Made by a program: the position numbers and the translations under genes
The notes under the pieces: model-generated
Database searches by the model: none
What the model was told of the DNA's origin: nothing
The model's input: the letters and a program-made list of their open reading frames with translations, nothing else
Assembly (NCBI GenBank): GCA_022385805.1
Contig: MU277687.1
Span: forward strand, 340,245-404,244
Direction of reading: 5' to 3'
Length of the DNA stretch: 64,000 nucleotides
Source of the DNA: Pilatotrama ljubarskyi
Taxonomy: Eukaryota > Basidiomycota > Agaricomycetes > Polyporales > Polyporaceae
In this document: one piece after another, positions 12,121 to 23,682 of the stretch
Layout of the letters: every line of letters starts with the position of its first letter
Position numbering within the stretch: position 1 is the stretch's first letter

Positions 12121-12697
12121 ATGTTCAGGGCTTTCACGAAAACAATTGTGAGTCCTTTCAATTACGGGTGGTCGATAGAGCCTCTCTGAACCAGCTCTGG
12201 TCCAACAGCCGGAAATCTCGATATTGTACACCCAATCCTTATTTGCCTTGGATATTCCCTGACTTATGCATCGTCAAAGCCACAACCCATCCTCTCCTGC
12301 GTCAACGAATGCGCTTAAGCTGCTACGTTCAGCACTTTCATCTCCATACCCGCCATCCCAGCCTACAGCCCGGCCCCTCGACTACAATCTGGAAGTCATC
12401 GAGAACAAGCCTCCTACGCCCGACCAATTGCGGACGATACTGTCGTACCTCCCCTCCAAAGCGCCCTCAGGGCATTCCCAGACGCCGTCCCCGGACGTCC
12501 TCTTGTCCGCACATCCCACAGTGGACAGCCGTCCGACGAGTTATGAAGGTGTCGTCCAACTTGCATCACAGAACCCTAACGCTTTGAAATGGCCCATTGT
12601 GGTTGACTGGCACAACGGGAAAGCGGCTGTGGGAGATGTCGAAGGTGTGAAGAATATACTGGAGGAGCTTCGCAAGAAGCGGGATGGCGAGGCGTGA
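12121..12697 (+). CDS. FMP46: Fmp46-like mitochondrial redox protein (DUF1687)
   Basis: Three exons, 12121-12147, 12209-12225 and 12280-12697, give 153 residues. Exon 2 is only 17 bases, yet the splice is well supported because it restores the family start 'PEISIFHNPSSPASTNALKLL'. A naive reading from the in-frame ATG at 12266 would lose the first beta-strand. The family (Fmp46, DUF1687) has a thioredoxin-like fold and was found in yeast mitochondrial proteomes; its substrate is unknown. The conserved end 'LKWPIVVDWHNGKAAVGD..GVKNILEELRKKR' is present. The first residues, MFRAFTKTI, are basic/hydrophobic, compatible with a mitochondrial presequence. The HNPxSP loop has no CxxC pair. Confidence 0.88.
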
Positions 12698-13304
12698 GGT
12701 ATGTAGCATGTATAGTCTGGGCTTGCAGTCGATTGAAACCCTTCCCCACTTCAAGAGATAACAGTTCCGAAGACTTTTGCGCAGGAAGAGACAACCATCT
12801 TGCATATATGCACAGTTCCCCGCGGCTTTTCAACCGCCTGTACTTGTAGCGCTCATCCGAGGCCACTCCTCACGACAATGACAGACACACCTGCCATCCA
12901 ACTCGCGTGCCTATTTGAAATGTGGCCAGGGGGGACTCCCCGTAAGTCGCTGCGCCGTAGGCCCAAGTCCCACAAGTGCTCCTGTTGCATTTCCACCGCT
13001 GTTGACCAGCTTCGCAGCCTTGCAGGCAGGTTTCATGGCGGGATCCCGACCTGGGCTTCAACCGAATGGCCCTCACATGGATGCATCGACCACGCCTCAG
13101 TAGGCCTCAGAGCTATTCAGGGTTCTCTTGAATGCGGTTATGCCGTGGCCGTTCTGGCGCGCATCAAGGATAGAGTACCTGGCTTACAAATCATATGCAC
13201 GGCCTCCGGACCTTCACAGCCTCTGCGACCAAACTGCACCATGCACCGGGAGCAGAGCCTTCCTCTCGTTCGACCTTGTCCCGAGCCGCATTTGAGTAGC
13301 ACCC
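12698..13304. other. Intergenic, FMP46 to DUF6533 gene
   Basis: A plus-strand frame of 192 codons (12800-13378) crosses this stretch and runs into the next gene in another frame. Its Cys/Pro/Arg-rich composition matches no family, so I treat it as chance. Confidence 0.4.
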
Positions 13305-15009
13305 ATGGCAAACTTGACCGACGTAAATCTCACCCCCCAGGTCGCCGGTATCCTGGAAAAGGCATTGTACGTTTGTAGCATCATCATTGCTAGTGTATAC
13401 TGACCATTTTCAGCGCGCCTGAGGCATACTACATCGAGATAGGCTGCATAGGTGCGTCAAGCTCGCCTTTACGTCCTCAACTCCGCTGCTTAGCTCTGGT
13501 GCAGCTCTCGTTCTCTACGAATATTTCCTCACAGTCCGCATGGAACGAAGAGTCATCTGGGGCCGCAGGATCTCCATCCCCACTGCATTATTCCTGCTTA
13601 ACCGCTACCTACTTTTGGCGTTGGCCCTTGCCACATTTCTCTGGGGGTTCGTGGTCTGGGACTCAGATCCGGTAAGGAGAAACCACAACCATCTCTTCCG
13701 CTAGTCTGCAATCTCTTAGAGTGGTCCACAGAGGTAGGTGAGAGTACGCACCCGCAAAGTACCTTATCCAATGCAGCATGCCAGTTGTGGCATAGCAGGA
13801 ACGCTACAGGTCGTATGCGCTATCTTGATTGATGTGTGCTACATCGGTAAGGCTTCAGTAACTCGGCTTTTCAGACCTGGGAAAACACAACCTTGTCCTG
13901 CACAGCGTTCTCTGCACTTCGCATACACGCGATCAACAACCACAACTGGTTCTGGACGATCATGATTATCCTGTCGGGTAGTGTAAGCATCCCACCCAAC
14001 GTTGGGGTGATCTCTTGTTATGCCGCACTTGTGCTCAGTACGCCACAGATAATGATCTTCGGCGGGCGTTATGAGGCGCTGCCGCCACCGCTCTCAGGAT
14101 GTGCAGAGACAACTTCCTCCTCAATTCGTCTAGATATTCCGGTCTGGGATAGACCAGTCGATCCTTGCTGAGAGTGCGCGCGCGTTGCTCATATGTACTC
14201 TTTCAGAGGTGTGTATCCCGACCATGAACAGTATCCTCTGATCAAGAAGGTCCATACCGAGCAGTCGCCGTCGCCTCCACGGTTTCCAGCGTTCTCATGG
14301 ACGCGTTGGTCCTCGGGATCACCTGGTACAGGACGGCGGGTATTTTCATAGCGGCAAGAAAGGTCCACCTCGATACGTCACTTGTCTATCTCATGCTACG
14401 AGATGGTGAGTATTTCTCGTTGTTCTCTCACCGTAAATGAAGCTGAGTCATAGCCAGGCACGACGTTCTTCAGGCGAGCATGTCGCATTTCCGGATTCTT
14501 TCGCCTCCGTTGACGGCGAGAACTATAGCCTTTCGCTGGCACTTCATATCATCGTAATCGTGGTGGGTGAAACCGTAGGTTGACCAGACACTCTGAAGGA
14601 TCGGACGGTAACTCACGCAGCTACGGCAGCGACAAACCTCCCTCAGCCTCGTTACCTGCATGTGAGTCGCACCGCTGAGCGCTTCTACCGGCTCATATCC
14701 GACATATGCAGCTTCACGTCCATCATCATGACACGGTTCTTCCTCAACTTGCGCATGCTCGACAACTCCAGGGTGGACAGCTTCAAATCCCTCTCCATAC
14801 CCTTGACGCAGACATTGGAGTTCCGCTTCTCTTCGCCCACCTTTGACAACATGGCCGCCCCTCTTGATGTCGAAGGAGCCTTCGATGAAGACTTCGACGA
14901 AGACGAGGATGAGACGGACGGTACTCAGCTGGAACTCGTATCAGGACGGGGCTCCGACATACTAGGGGAATACTGCCCTGTTCCGAAAGCAGAGCTCCTC
15001 GACTGCTAG
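13305..15009 (+). CDS. DUF6533 multi-pass membrane protein
   Basis: Firm exons are 13305-13366, 13414-13451, 13505-13671, 13777-13846 and one starting at 13906. Later borders are approximate, with the stop at 15009. The DUF6533 core is clear: 'AALVLYEYFLTVRMERRVIW', then 'PTALFLLNRYLLLALALATF', as in the many Agaricomycete proteins with this domain. Further helices follow: a Cys-containing 'LQVVCAILIDVCYI', 'AFSALRIHAI..NWFWTIMI', 'DALVLGITWYRTAGIFIAAR', and the late conserved segment 'TSIIMTRFFLNLRMLDN'. The C-terminal tail is soluble and acidic (EDFDEDEDETD). Seven helices are likely. The family resembles membrane receptors in topology, but no ligand, G-protein link or enzyme activity is established. 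The start ATG is followed by a short polar N-terminus, MANLTDVNLTPQVAGI. Confidence 0.85.
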
Positions 15010-15066
15010 CGGATTGAACGGATGCCCGAGCAGGGGTATGCTTGAACACCTGCATTCTCTGGAACC

Positions 15067-15601
15067 ATGATGCATTGTATACATTTCTGCCTCTCATCGC
15101 TAACTACTATTCTTGCCCATGACCGGCAAACCATCCTCCCCCTCCCCCGGCCTTGGTCCTTGCAGCTGCATACGTACGACGTCCCTGATCCATGGATCGC
15201 GCTCGGCCCGGGCGTCGAGGACCGAGAAACCTTACGCTTGCCGATACCCGAACATGGGAGTTTGGATGTCGAGTGGGACTTTGTGCTCGAGAGCGTGGGT
15301 GAGTTCTGTACGGAAATGGTGCCGTGCCTTACCTCCACTGTGATGGTCGGTCACTTTCAGGCTCTGAGCCTGTTGCAAACCCGCCCCGCTGGCATCGAGG
15401 GAAGTGTACAAGGGGAAAGTGGGAGGCGGAACACTGGTACGTGGATCCGTTGGTGCATGCTGTGTCCATCCCGCACGGCCGACATCGCGGTAAGAACCTG
15501 CTTATGAACATCGCCCCAACTCGGTAGGGCTTCCGTGGGCCACTGATCGACAAGCGCAACTGCGCGGCCGACTTACGGCCCTTGGGTTTGGGTCCTCATG
15601 A
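15067..15601 (+). CDS. Small uncharacterised protein with a WHRG..GKWEAEHWYVDP motif
   Basis: Three exons are proposed: 15067-15298, 15361-15489 and 15528-15601. The frame runs cleanly across both introns from 'LHTYDVPDPWIALGPGVE' through 'VEWDFVLESVGSEP', 'RWHRGKCTRGKWEAEHWYVD' and 'HAVSIPHGRHRGLPWATDRQ' to a stop at 15599-15601. Unusual tryptophan and histidine content and coherent phases make this look like a real gene. I do not recognise the family. The N-terminus is doubtful: the frame is open from ATG 15067, but a better-looking ATG at 15119 (MTGKPSS...) lies in a different frame with no room for an intron, which could mean a small indel in this allele or assembly. No domain, signal peptide or membrane segment is seen. 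Confidence 0.5.
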
Positions 15602-16851
15602 GTAACCCCCTTGTCCCCAATATAGTATCACCGACGCGGAACGTCCTTTCGAGGCCTTTCTCAGCTCTTTCACGAGACTTTGCCCTGCGAACTTGAGGTC
15701 AATCAGAGCTAACCGAAGGGCCTCTCCGTTTGCTAGCGACGATGGTGCGGCGAAGCTCATTGGAAACCGAGGATGGCATAGCAGGGATTCAACGAGTCAG
15801 CATGAATGAAGCACTCACCCGAAGGGCTACCATGCCGCCGGCTCCATGCGCTCTCCGCAGCACACGCATAGACATGCAGGAAAAGCGCGACCCGGGAGAT
15901 ACGCCCGTAGCCCTTTACTGTAGCCACGAACCCACGCTCGCAACGTGTAGCGCTTCCAACTCTCAGTGGCACCATAGTACGTCTATATGCATCACTCACG
16001 TTCATGTTGGCTGAACGCCATCGTCGTTGCCTAGCTCTCGATTGACACTCTACAGTGCAGAATCCTCGTTCGCGAGCATTTCATGCAGGGTGCCATCTCA
16101 GACTGTATTGCTATGATCCCTATCCTTGCAGCTGGAAGATTCCTGTCAATACAGCGGTCAGACTTTTCCATACTCGTCCTCTGGGAAGCATGCAAGAGTC
16201 ACGATGGTCACGTCAAGGCAGCTTGACAGACCGACTTTTCCGGTCAGCAAGTACAGTGGTACGGCTTTGCCTGGTGGGTCATCAGCTCTAAGCTGAAGTA
16301 TCCACTTCATTCCTTCGTGTGCAAACTGACGATAGTCGCTGATAGGCCCTTTTACGGCTCTTTTTGGAGCATTCTGCGCCCACGATGTTGTCGCCCGCAC
16401 GCGGAACTAACCGCGCCAAGAACGTTCCCATGGGCTAATTCATGTCTAAAAGATTGCTTTCTAGGCCGGCAGTAGAACGTGCTCGTAGATGCCGGTTCTG
16501 AAACGACTGCGCCGGTACTGATGAGGCTAGACGCGCACTTGCTGTTCCTATTCACCCACGAAAAGTCACATCAAACGGACGGGAGCTGCTGCCATTTCTC
16601 GCGGTGTCTTCCTTTCAGCCAGCAGGAGCGCTTCCTAGCACCTGAAGTATCTCATCTGCTAGGTGCGGTACGCCTTGGCCCACCTTATTTACAACTCTGT
16701 GCGGTTACACGCGAGGCTCGATGTCAATTCCATCTTGCCTCCCGCCCACGACCTCTTCGTACCCCTTGGCGAGTTGGATATAGCACCGGAGTACCCACTG
16801 ACCAGTTCGGAGACCCAGCTGGCAGCGCCCATGTGTAACTGATCATCAGCT
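15602..16851. other. Intergenic, no gene recognised
   Basis: About 1.25 kb with only short frames on either strand, such as 94 codons at 15730-16014 and 119 codons at 16479-16838. None shows a domain, signal peptide or plausible splice partner. Confidence 0.4.
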
Positions 16852-18980
16852 ATGAGGTATGTCTTTGGAATCATTCCCCGGCGTTGACTCTGACTGGTCA
16901 TTGAAGCATATCTGACAGTTTACCAAGAAGCAGAAGTTGTCTCGCCTCCTGGATATCACCGCTGCTGTTCTCGTCAATCCTTCCCTCACTCCTCCTGCCG
17001 GTTCTGAGTCGTGCTGGCGCTGTTAACATCACCGTTGACGACACCTCCTCACTGATTGTTTACACCCCCGCCTCTGCTTGGCATGCATCAACCGTACCGT
17101 GTTCCACGTGCTTAGCCCCCAGCCCCAGCATTGCGTATCAGGGTACATGGCATGACGGTACACACATCATACCGACCGTCGATGCGGACGACCTGCCGCC
17201 GACTCCTGCGCCACGACCAGACCAAGAGGACAACGAAGACGCTGACGACCGTGATGACGGGGACGACGAGGGTGGACACAAGGAAAAAGACAAGGGCAGT
17301 GATGGGGACGATAGCGGTCATGCGAGGAGTCGGCATGAAGCGTCAGGTGCCGTGGGCCTCTTGCGGAGACAGGATCCGAGTGGCGATCCCAATAACAACC
17401 CGTTCTTCACACCTCACTTCGATGGCGATGACGCAGGCTTCGTGGACCAGCCTGTCTCGGCGCAGCTCAATTTCAGCGGTGCGTAGCCTTCTCGTGAATC
17501 TTATGACGAGGAACGATTCTCCGACGCTGGCCTGTACCGTGGGCTGATCATATTGTCACAGGCTCGGCGATATACGTCTATGCTCTCATTCCTCTAGGAG
17601 CGGCACATACGAACTCGACACCGACGTACATGAATCTCACGTTCCTGCTGGATTCGCATCCCTCTGGCACTTACCAGCACACCGGTACCCCTTCTGCATC
17701 GGGTTTCGCTCCTTCCCAGCTCGTGTTCAGTCAGGGTGACCTGTCCGACGGACCTCACTCGCTCACGATACAAATCGGGCCGGATTCTGTGCTCCTTTTG
17801 GACTACATCGTATATACACAGAACACTAGTGGCGACGGAGCCAACTCGAGCGAGGCAATATCGCCGGCTTCGGATGCCCCTGGAGCACGGGAGACGGGTT
17901 CAGGTACTGGGAGCAGGGCGCCAAGCGGAGGTCCCGGGACTTCCAACCTGTGCGTATAATTCCCGCTTATATTTCGGGAAGGGCCAATTCACTCACGAGT
18001 CGAATTATCCCATTCGCTGCGCCTTCTGGATATCTCACTGACTCTTGATTCGCTCCTCCGTTTTGTACTCCTCCCGCCTGCCCCTCCTCTCCTCTTCCCG
18101 CCCCCCACCTCGTCGCTCTGCTTCGTCCGTCATCATGTCCGCCAGTTCTGCCCCCGCCCCAAAATCAAACAATATCGCGACCTTTGCAGGCGCGGTAGGC
18201 GGCAGCGTCGGTCTCCTGGCAGTCCTTGCCCTCTCCCTCGCCATCAGCATCTACCGTCGACGAGTGCGCGCTGCACGCAGGGATCGCCATTTGCGACAAG
18301 CTCGAAACGTCGACTTCGACGGCGAGTCCTTCCACACTGATGCCTCCGAGGATAGTCCGCCGATGCATGGGCCCGCTCCCTTCATCCCTCGCTACTTCCC
18401 TGGGACTGTCGTGCCTGCACCCCCGCCGCCTTACTCGCCTCCATCCGAGCAAACCGCAGCGTTACTTGCCGCCGCATCACCTGTGTCGTCGCCTTTGTGG
18501 GCCCCGCCGCGGATACCGGGGCCCGGAGAAGATGCTTCGTATGCAGACCGCCCGCCCCCGACCCCGCCGCCGCTGCCAGAAGATGGCCTCGACGACTACT
18601 TTGCCCCTCCATCCTTCCGTCAAGCCATCTCTTCCCCTATACCCGCAATATTGGCTGGGTACTCACCAGTCGCTACGTCGTCTGTACCGGTCAGCTCATC
18701 ACCGGTTCCCAGGCATACAAACGGGCCTGAGTCCAGGGGCGTTTACGCTACGGTGCCCCCTACGTCGCGATCCCGCGCGAACTCGGACGCCCACTCACAG
18801 CGTAGCGATTGGTCAGACCGACCACCATCTTTCGCGTCGCAGGCGCCCCCTCTGATACCCCTGCCCCCGCAAGATGGGACCCAGCCGGCGGAAGAGGCTT
18901 CGGAGGGGACGCAGCAGGAGCAGCACGAGCGGACATCTGATGGAGATCGGAACTCTGTACGGTCTGCGCGGTCACGGTGA
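16852..18980 (+). CDS. Single-pass membrane protein with beta-rich ectodomain and PPxY cytosolic tail
   Basis: Four exons: 16852-16856, 16919-17478, 17562-17949 and 18146-18980, giving 595 residues. Exon 1 is five bases (ATG plus AG). Joining it gives MSLPRSRSCLASW followed by a hydrophobic stretch ending near SRAGA, a good signal peptide, then 'VNITVDDTSSLIVYTP', the opening of a common Agaricomycete membrane-protein type. The lumenal part holds two halves of the ectodomain (about 35-75 and 160-270) split by an Asp/Glu/Lys-rich insert (about 95-140). A Ser/Gly/Thr linker leads to the membrane helix at about 328-354, closed by YRRRVRAARR. The tail of about 240 residues is Pro/Ser-rich and has a PPxY motif at 411-414 (PPPY), the binding site for WW domains of Nedd4/Rsp5 ligases. 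Plasma-membrane sensor or Rsp5 adaptor are guesses; function is unknown. The exon 3/4 intron (196 bases) could have another acceptor. Confidence 0.78.
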
Positions 18981-21421
18981 TACTTTGCACTACTGTAGTT
19001 GCTCGCATTATTGGTGAGTCTTCCTCTCCCTCTGCCTCAGTCTGCAGTCGTGCGACACGCCTTCGTGCCCGCGCTCCTTCTGTGGTCTCATTGCGCCACA
19101 GTTGGAGCGCTATGTGGCGTGGGGCAGCGTGGAAGTGCGTGCCTCAGTGTTGAGCATCCTTTCCCACCAACTGACGCGCTGAGTATTCTGCTCGCGCAGG
19201 GTTCCCAGTCGCTTCCGCGCCTCGTCCGGCCATGTTAGGTGCCTTTCCCACCCTCTCTACCGCATCGCGCAGCCGGCTCGCACGCCCTCTATTTCTTGCC
19301 GCTTTGACTCTCATACCCTCCGTGCGGAGCAAAGCTGACATGTGACGCTTCTCCTTCACAGGAGTTCGCGACTCGACTGGCGCACTCACCGCTCAGCGTC
19401 GCAGCGCGTACTGGCACGCATACCTCGCATCAGCACGGATGTATCTTAGTAGAGCTCGCATCGGCATTGCACTCAACGACCTTCTTTATTCGCATAACAT
19501 GTATGTACAGACTAGGTGCGGGATAGGCGGGGGGCCCCTGGGTGCTATGACCTCTCATCAGGGATGACCGACATGACCGAACGACTCCACGATCAGCGGG
19601 GGAAGGCGTACATGTGTTCGTTCACACCACCTCTTACGCATTGGTGAGAATAGGCTGTTTCTGAGGCGCACCGGGTAAGGCTGCGTACGGCGGCACCATG
19701 CTGCTCAACCCATCCTCTTGGTTCATCGCCGTACCGCGCGCCTGGTTGTCGGACCCGAAGGGGGTTCGGGTCGGGTTGGGGCGGTCGCATTCCTCCCCTG
19801 ATTTTTGGCTCCAAAGAGGCGAGTAACATGGGCACCCGTGCACGAGGCTCGGCGCTGCCTACTTCCACGCCCAATAGAGCCGGTAGGCATATTCACCTTG
19901 CACATACCCCATGGCTTGGAGCCGAAGTCATGAGCCGTCATACTCATCATGTCGAATGTAGTTCGGTGCAATTGATTCAGCATACGCCATGTGCTCTCTT
20001 AGGAACGTTCCCAATAGCTCAAACTCACAGACTACTCACTCTTTATTGCGTCCACGTGCTGCATCTTTTGGATTTTAGGCTGAAGTATCAGCGAGGAATC
20101 CTTCGCCCAATGAATGATCGCGGCACCGCGGCAGCAACGTTCAACGAGGCGAATCACCGTGGTGGAGCAAGCAAGTCCCCGAGCATGGGAACTTCAGCCA
20201 ATCGGACATGGCGCACGGCGAATACTAGGGCGAAGCCCGGCCTGTTCGTTCAGAATCATCAGAGAAGATTATTCCCATCACATAGGACGAAGCATACCCA
20301 TCAGGGTCAATAAGATGCCGCTTGCCTACCTATAGCAAAGCCAAGACATAACGGGGGTGATCTTCGAGGAGTCTTCGGTCGTTTTGAGGCGACGACTGTC
20401 AGTCACTCGAAGGAACGGCAGCCGACCGCCGAGGGAAAGAGCAGTGTCATCGTGCCTCCAGAAAGACGTGACCAATGGAGGAAGCGAGGCCCTCCGGCAG
20501 CAGCGAGAGTAGCACCTACCGCAACATAGGCCCAATGCTCGCGTTCTGGGCTGATGTTATAAGCAGTTTCAATGTATAAAGATATTGGAAGAAAAGAAAA
20601 ACAGTCAAGAGGTAACCCGCCATTATGAATCCTTCGAGTATGAAGGGCGCCTAGTAGGCCGGTGGCGATAGTGGGAACTCGGCAGTAAAGTCCGCATACC
20701 ACTTGAGTAGTGTATTAGGCGGAATCCATATCTATCAAACGGATCTCGCAACGCACGTACCAATATATTTCGGCATTTTCTCTGCATGTTCGAGTCCTTG
20801 AGTGGTAACACCGCGGAACTGTAAGGCCGGCAAGTGACTCCGGCTGCTCAAGTTAGGTGCCGCAGTGAATTTCCAAGGCAGCGTGACCGAATCAGAATGC
20901 ATTATACTAGAGTATTACTGTACCTAGGAGGCCCCGGTTGAAGAGGAGTGGCAAGGGGTGGTAGTAGTAAGGCTAAGTTACCTCTGGTGACGCCACCGCA
21001 CATAAGGGCGCCGCCGGCGTTGAATAGCCTCGAGGCAATCGGCGTTCCCGGGCCGAGATCCTGAAATGGCACGGGCGCTCCATCACGTCCGTAGACTTGC
21101 CTGCGCCTTCTACAGTCCCCGACGACGTTCGCGACAACAAGTCCTACGGTCGCGTCTGGTGACACGAAGGGTGAAAGAACTGAATGATTGCATACCATGC
21201 AGCCCGAACAAACCACTGACTTGATCTTAGCAGAATTCTGAACGTCGGAATCGCGGCCGACTTGAGGTTGTTTCCCGGGCCAGTACTGTGACTGAGCTCG
21301 TCGTCTTGGCCAAGAAATAGAACACTTAGAGACGCTCTTGGCGGTAAGCAGTCGGTAAGCTCGTTGATAATGGAGTCATGAGAGCTTATATGGAATTGAT
21401 GCAGCCTGCCTCCTGGTAGAC
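18981..21421. other. Intergenic, 2.4 kb, no gene recognised
   Basis: It holds the 3' flank of the PPxY gene and the VPS36 promoter. The minus-strand frame 20902-21216 (104 codons, 'RDGAPVPFQDLGPGTPIASR') reads a little like protein, but I found no splice partners or family. Other frames are shorter and unremarkable. It may contain relics of decayed sequence. Confidence 0.4.
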
Positions 21422-23682
21422 ATGAGTCTCAAGCGCTACAGTTACAGTGTGGACGGCACGATCCCAGTGCCAGCCCTGTTATACGATGACGAAGTCCTGC
21501 TCTCGTCACAAGATTCAGTAGGTATATATGATGGGTAAGTCAGAGGCTTGTCCTGTGCTTTCAAGCCTTCGTGACCGCCGCTTGCTTGCCGTATCTCTTA
21601 TTTCTCGCTGCAGCCCACACAAAGCCCCGCACCACCAAGCAGGCATCGTTCACATCACTACTCATCGGCTTTTCTACATCGACAATGCCCATCCTTTCTC
21701 GCGGTCCTTCGCATTGGACCTGTCGCACGTCGCGCGTACGGAGCATTATGCCGGTCTGTTTACGAGCTCGCCCAAGATCACCCTCTACTTCAACTCCATC
21801 TCTGCCCCTCCGAAGGATTCCTCCGTCGGTGGAGCCTCATCGCAGGCGTCCTCACAGGCAACGCCGGGAGATGTCGAATCCTGGGAATGTGAGGTGTGCA
21901 GCAACCGGAATCCGATTGGATTGACCTCCTCGGGTGCACTCGTTTGCGCTTTGTGCGGGGTCCCCAGGGCATCGGTCAAAGCACCTATCCATATGCCTTC
22001 CAGGTCGGCGAAGACACCTCCGAATCCTCCCTCCGTCTCGTCGTCTGTTCCCTCATCATCTCTGAACCTTGCCAAGCTCAGCATCTCCACCTCCGCTTCT
22101 CCTGCACCTAGCAGTCCGATCGCCGGAAGCAGCTCGGAGGAGGTCGCTTGCACAGCATGTACATTCCTCAACAGCCCTCTGTTGACTCAATGCGAGATAT
22201 GCGGGACACCTTTGCTCAAGAAACGCTCGCAAGCGCCGCTCTCTCACCCTCCGGCCAGGTCTGCCCCGACCTCGCGCCCGACGACTCCTGCAGTTGACGA
22301 TGACGAAGACTTTGAGGACACACCGGACAAGAGGATGATGAGGCTTAGCTTCCGGAAGGGAGGCGACAAGAACTTCTATAACGTGCTGAAGCGAAGCCTG
22401 CTCGGGAAGGCTTGGGAGGTAGAGCTACACGCCCGTCCACTTGGCTCCGATGTCGCTCACCAGTATTGTTCGGGGCGGATTCTGCAGAGCAAGGTGAACG
22501 CTGTATCCGCCGCCGGGGATGCAAGTTCGGGTCCTTCCTCCCGGCCCCTTGGACGCTCTGGAATCAGTACGTGTTTGACATGGCGGGTATCCGATAACAT
22601 TCTCATGATCTTGCAGACGGGATTCTGCGGTCGGTGGAAACCACCGCCAACGCTTCCCAGTCGAATATGGAGGACGCGCTCGCGGATCTGGAAGCACTCA
22701 TGGTGAAGTGGAAGGACATGGTGAAACTCGCACAAGACCTCAATGACCGCCTTACCGCCGTATCCACCCCGGCTCCTTCTATCACGCCTGGGATACAGAG
22801 TGGCGCTCCGACGCCTGTACCCACGCTCTCGACGAAGGCGGTAGAGCCGGAAGAGGCGACGTTCATTCGGTCTTCACTCGCGCAGCTTGGGCTCCAAATG
22901 ACGAACGCCCCGGTTACCCAAGATATGGTCCGGGACGAGCGGAACTGGTATGAATCGCTCGCACGAGAGCTTGCGAGCGTGCTAGAGGGAACCGGCGTTA
23001 AGGGCAGAGGAGAAGGCATGATGCGCAAGCGCGGTATCATTGGCTTGGATGAAGTGTGGGGCGGGTGGAATCGCGCCCGAGGTGTCGGTGAGTGCGCGCA
23101 TCCCACCAATCGCACGCTTTCCAAGGCACTTCTCTCCACATCCTCCCGTTCGCGATGCTTATTGGCTGCTCTCCCCGCGTAATCGCAGCGCTAATACCCC
23201 CGGCGACCTTCCTGCAAGTGCTTCCGCATCTGCCTAGTTTCACGCACCCGCCAATCCGTATGCGCACTTTTGCCGCTTCGGGTCTCTCGGTGCTGCACAC
23301 GCCGCCGTACGGCAGCGCAGCGTTCGCGTCCCGGCTCGTGAGCCTCTTGACGCTCGGTGAGCACCCCAACATCCTGCCGACTCCACCCACCGTCTCTCGC
23401 GCTCACGCTTATACGCCATGCGCAGCTGGCCCGCGGACTACCGTAGAGATCGCACAGGAAGAAGACCTGCCGATCGGGCTCACGCAGGAGATGGTGGACG
23501 AAGTGGAGATGGACGGTGAGATCTGCAGAGACGAGGGCGGTTCTGGGGTCGCCGTGTTCTCCGGCGCAGGTGCTGCGTCCAAGGAGACGACGGTGAGCGC
23601 AGGCTGGGCGGCGAGCGGGGGCGGTGAAGTCCGGTGGTGGGTCAACATTTTCCGGGGGTATGTCTGGGACGGGCAGGACTAG
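21422..23682 (+). CDS. VPS36: Vps36, ESCRT-II subunit
   Basis: Four exons, 21422-21534, 21614-22566, 22617-23087 and 23189-23682, give 676 residues. Vps36 is the ESCRT-II subunit that binds phosphoinositide and ubiquitinated cargo on endosomes. The split GLUE domain is visible: 'HHQAGIVHITTHRLFYID' in the first half (about 1-110), and 'MMRLSFRKGGDKNFYNVLKR' in the second (about 280-315). Between them sit two zinc fingers, as in yeast Vps36: CEVC...CALC (about 130-152), with a 15-residue spacing longer than usual, and a textbook NZF, CTAC-x10-CEIC (about 217-234). Ser/Pro-rich linkers surround them. The C-terminal EAP30 region begins near 360 with 'GILRSVETTANASQSNMEDA' and ends in the winged-helix part 'VRWWVNIFRGYVWDGQD'. 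All four exons join in phase. Confidence 0.96.

Noticed and set aside
12800..13378. 192-codon plus frame
   Set aside because: It runs into the first exon of the DUF6533 gene in a different frame and has an unstructured Cys/Pro/Arg composition.
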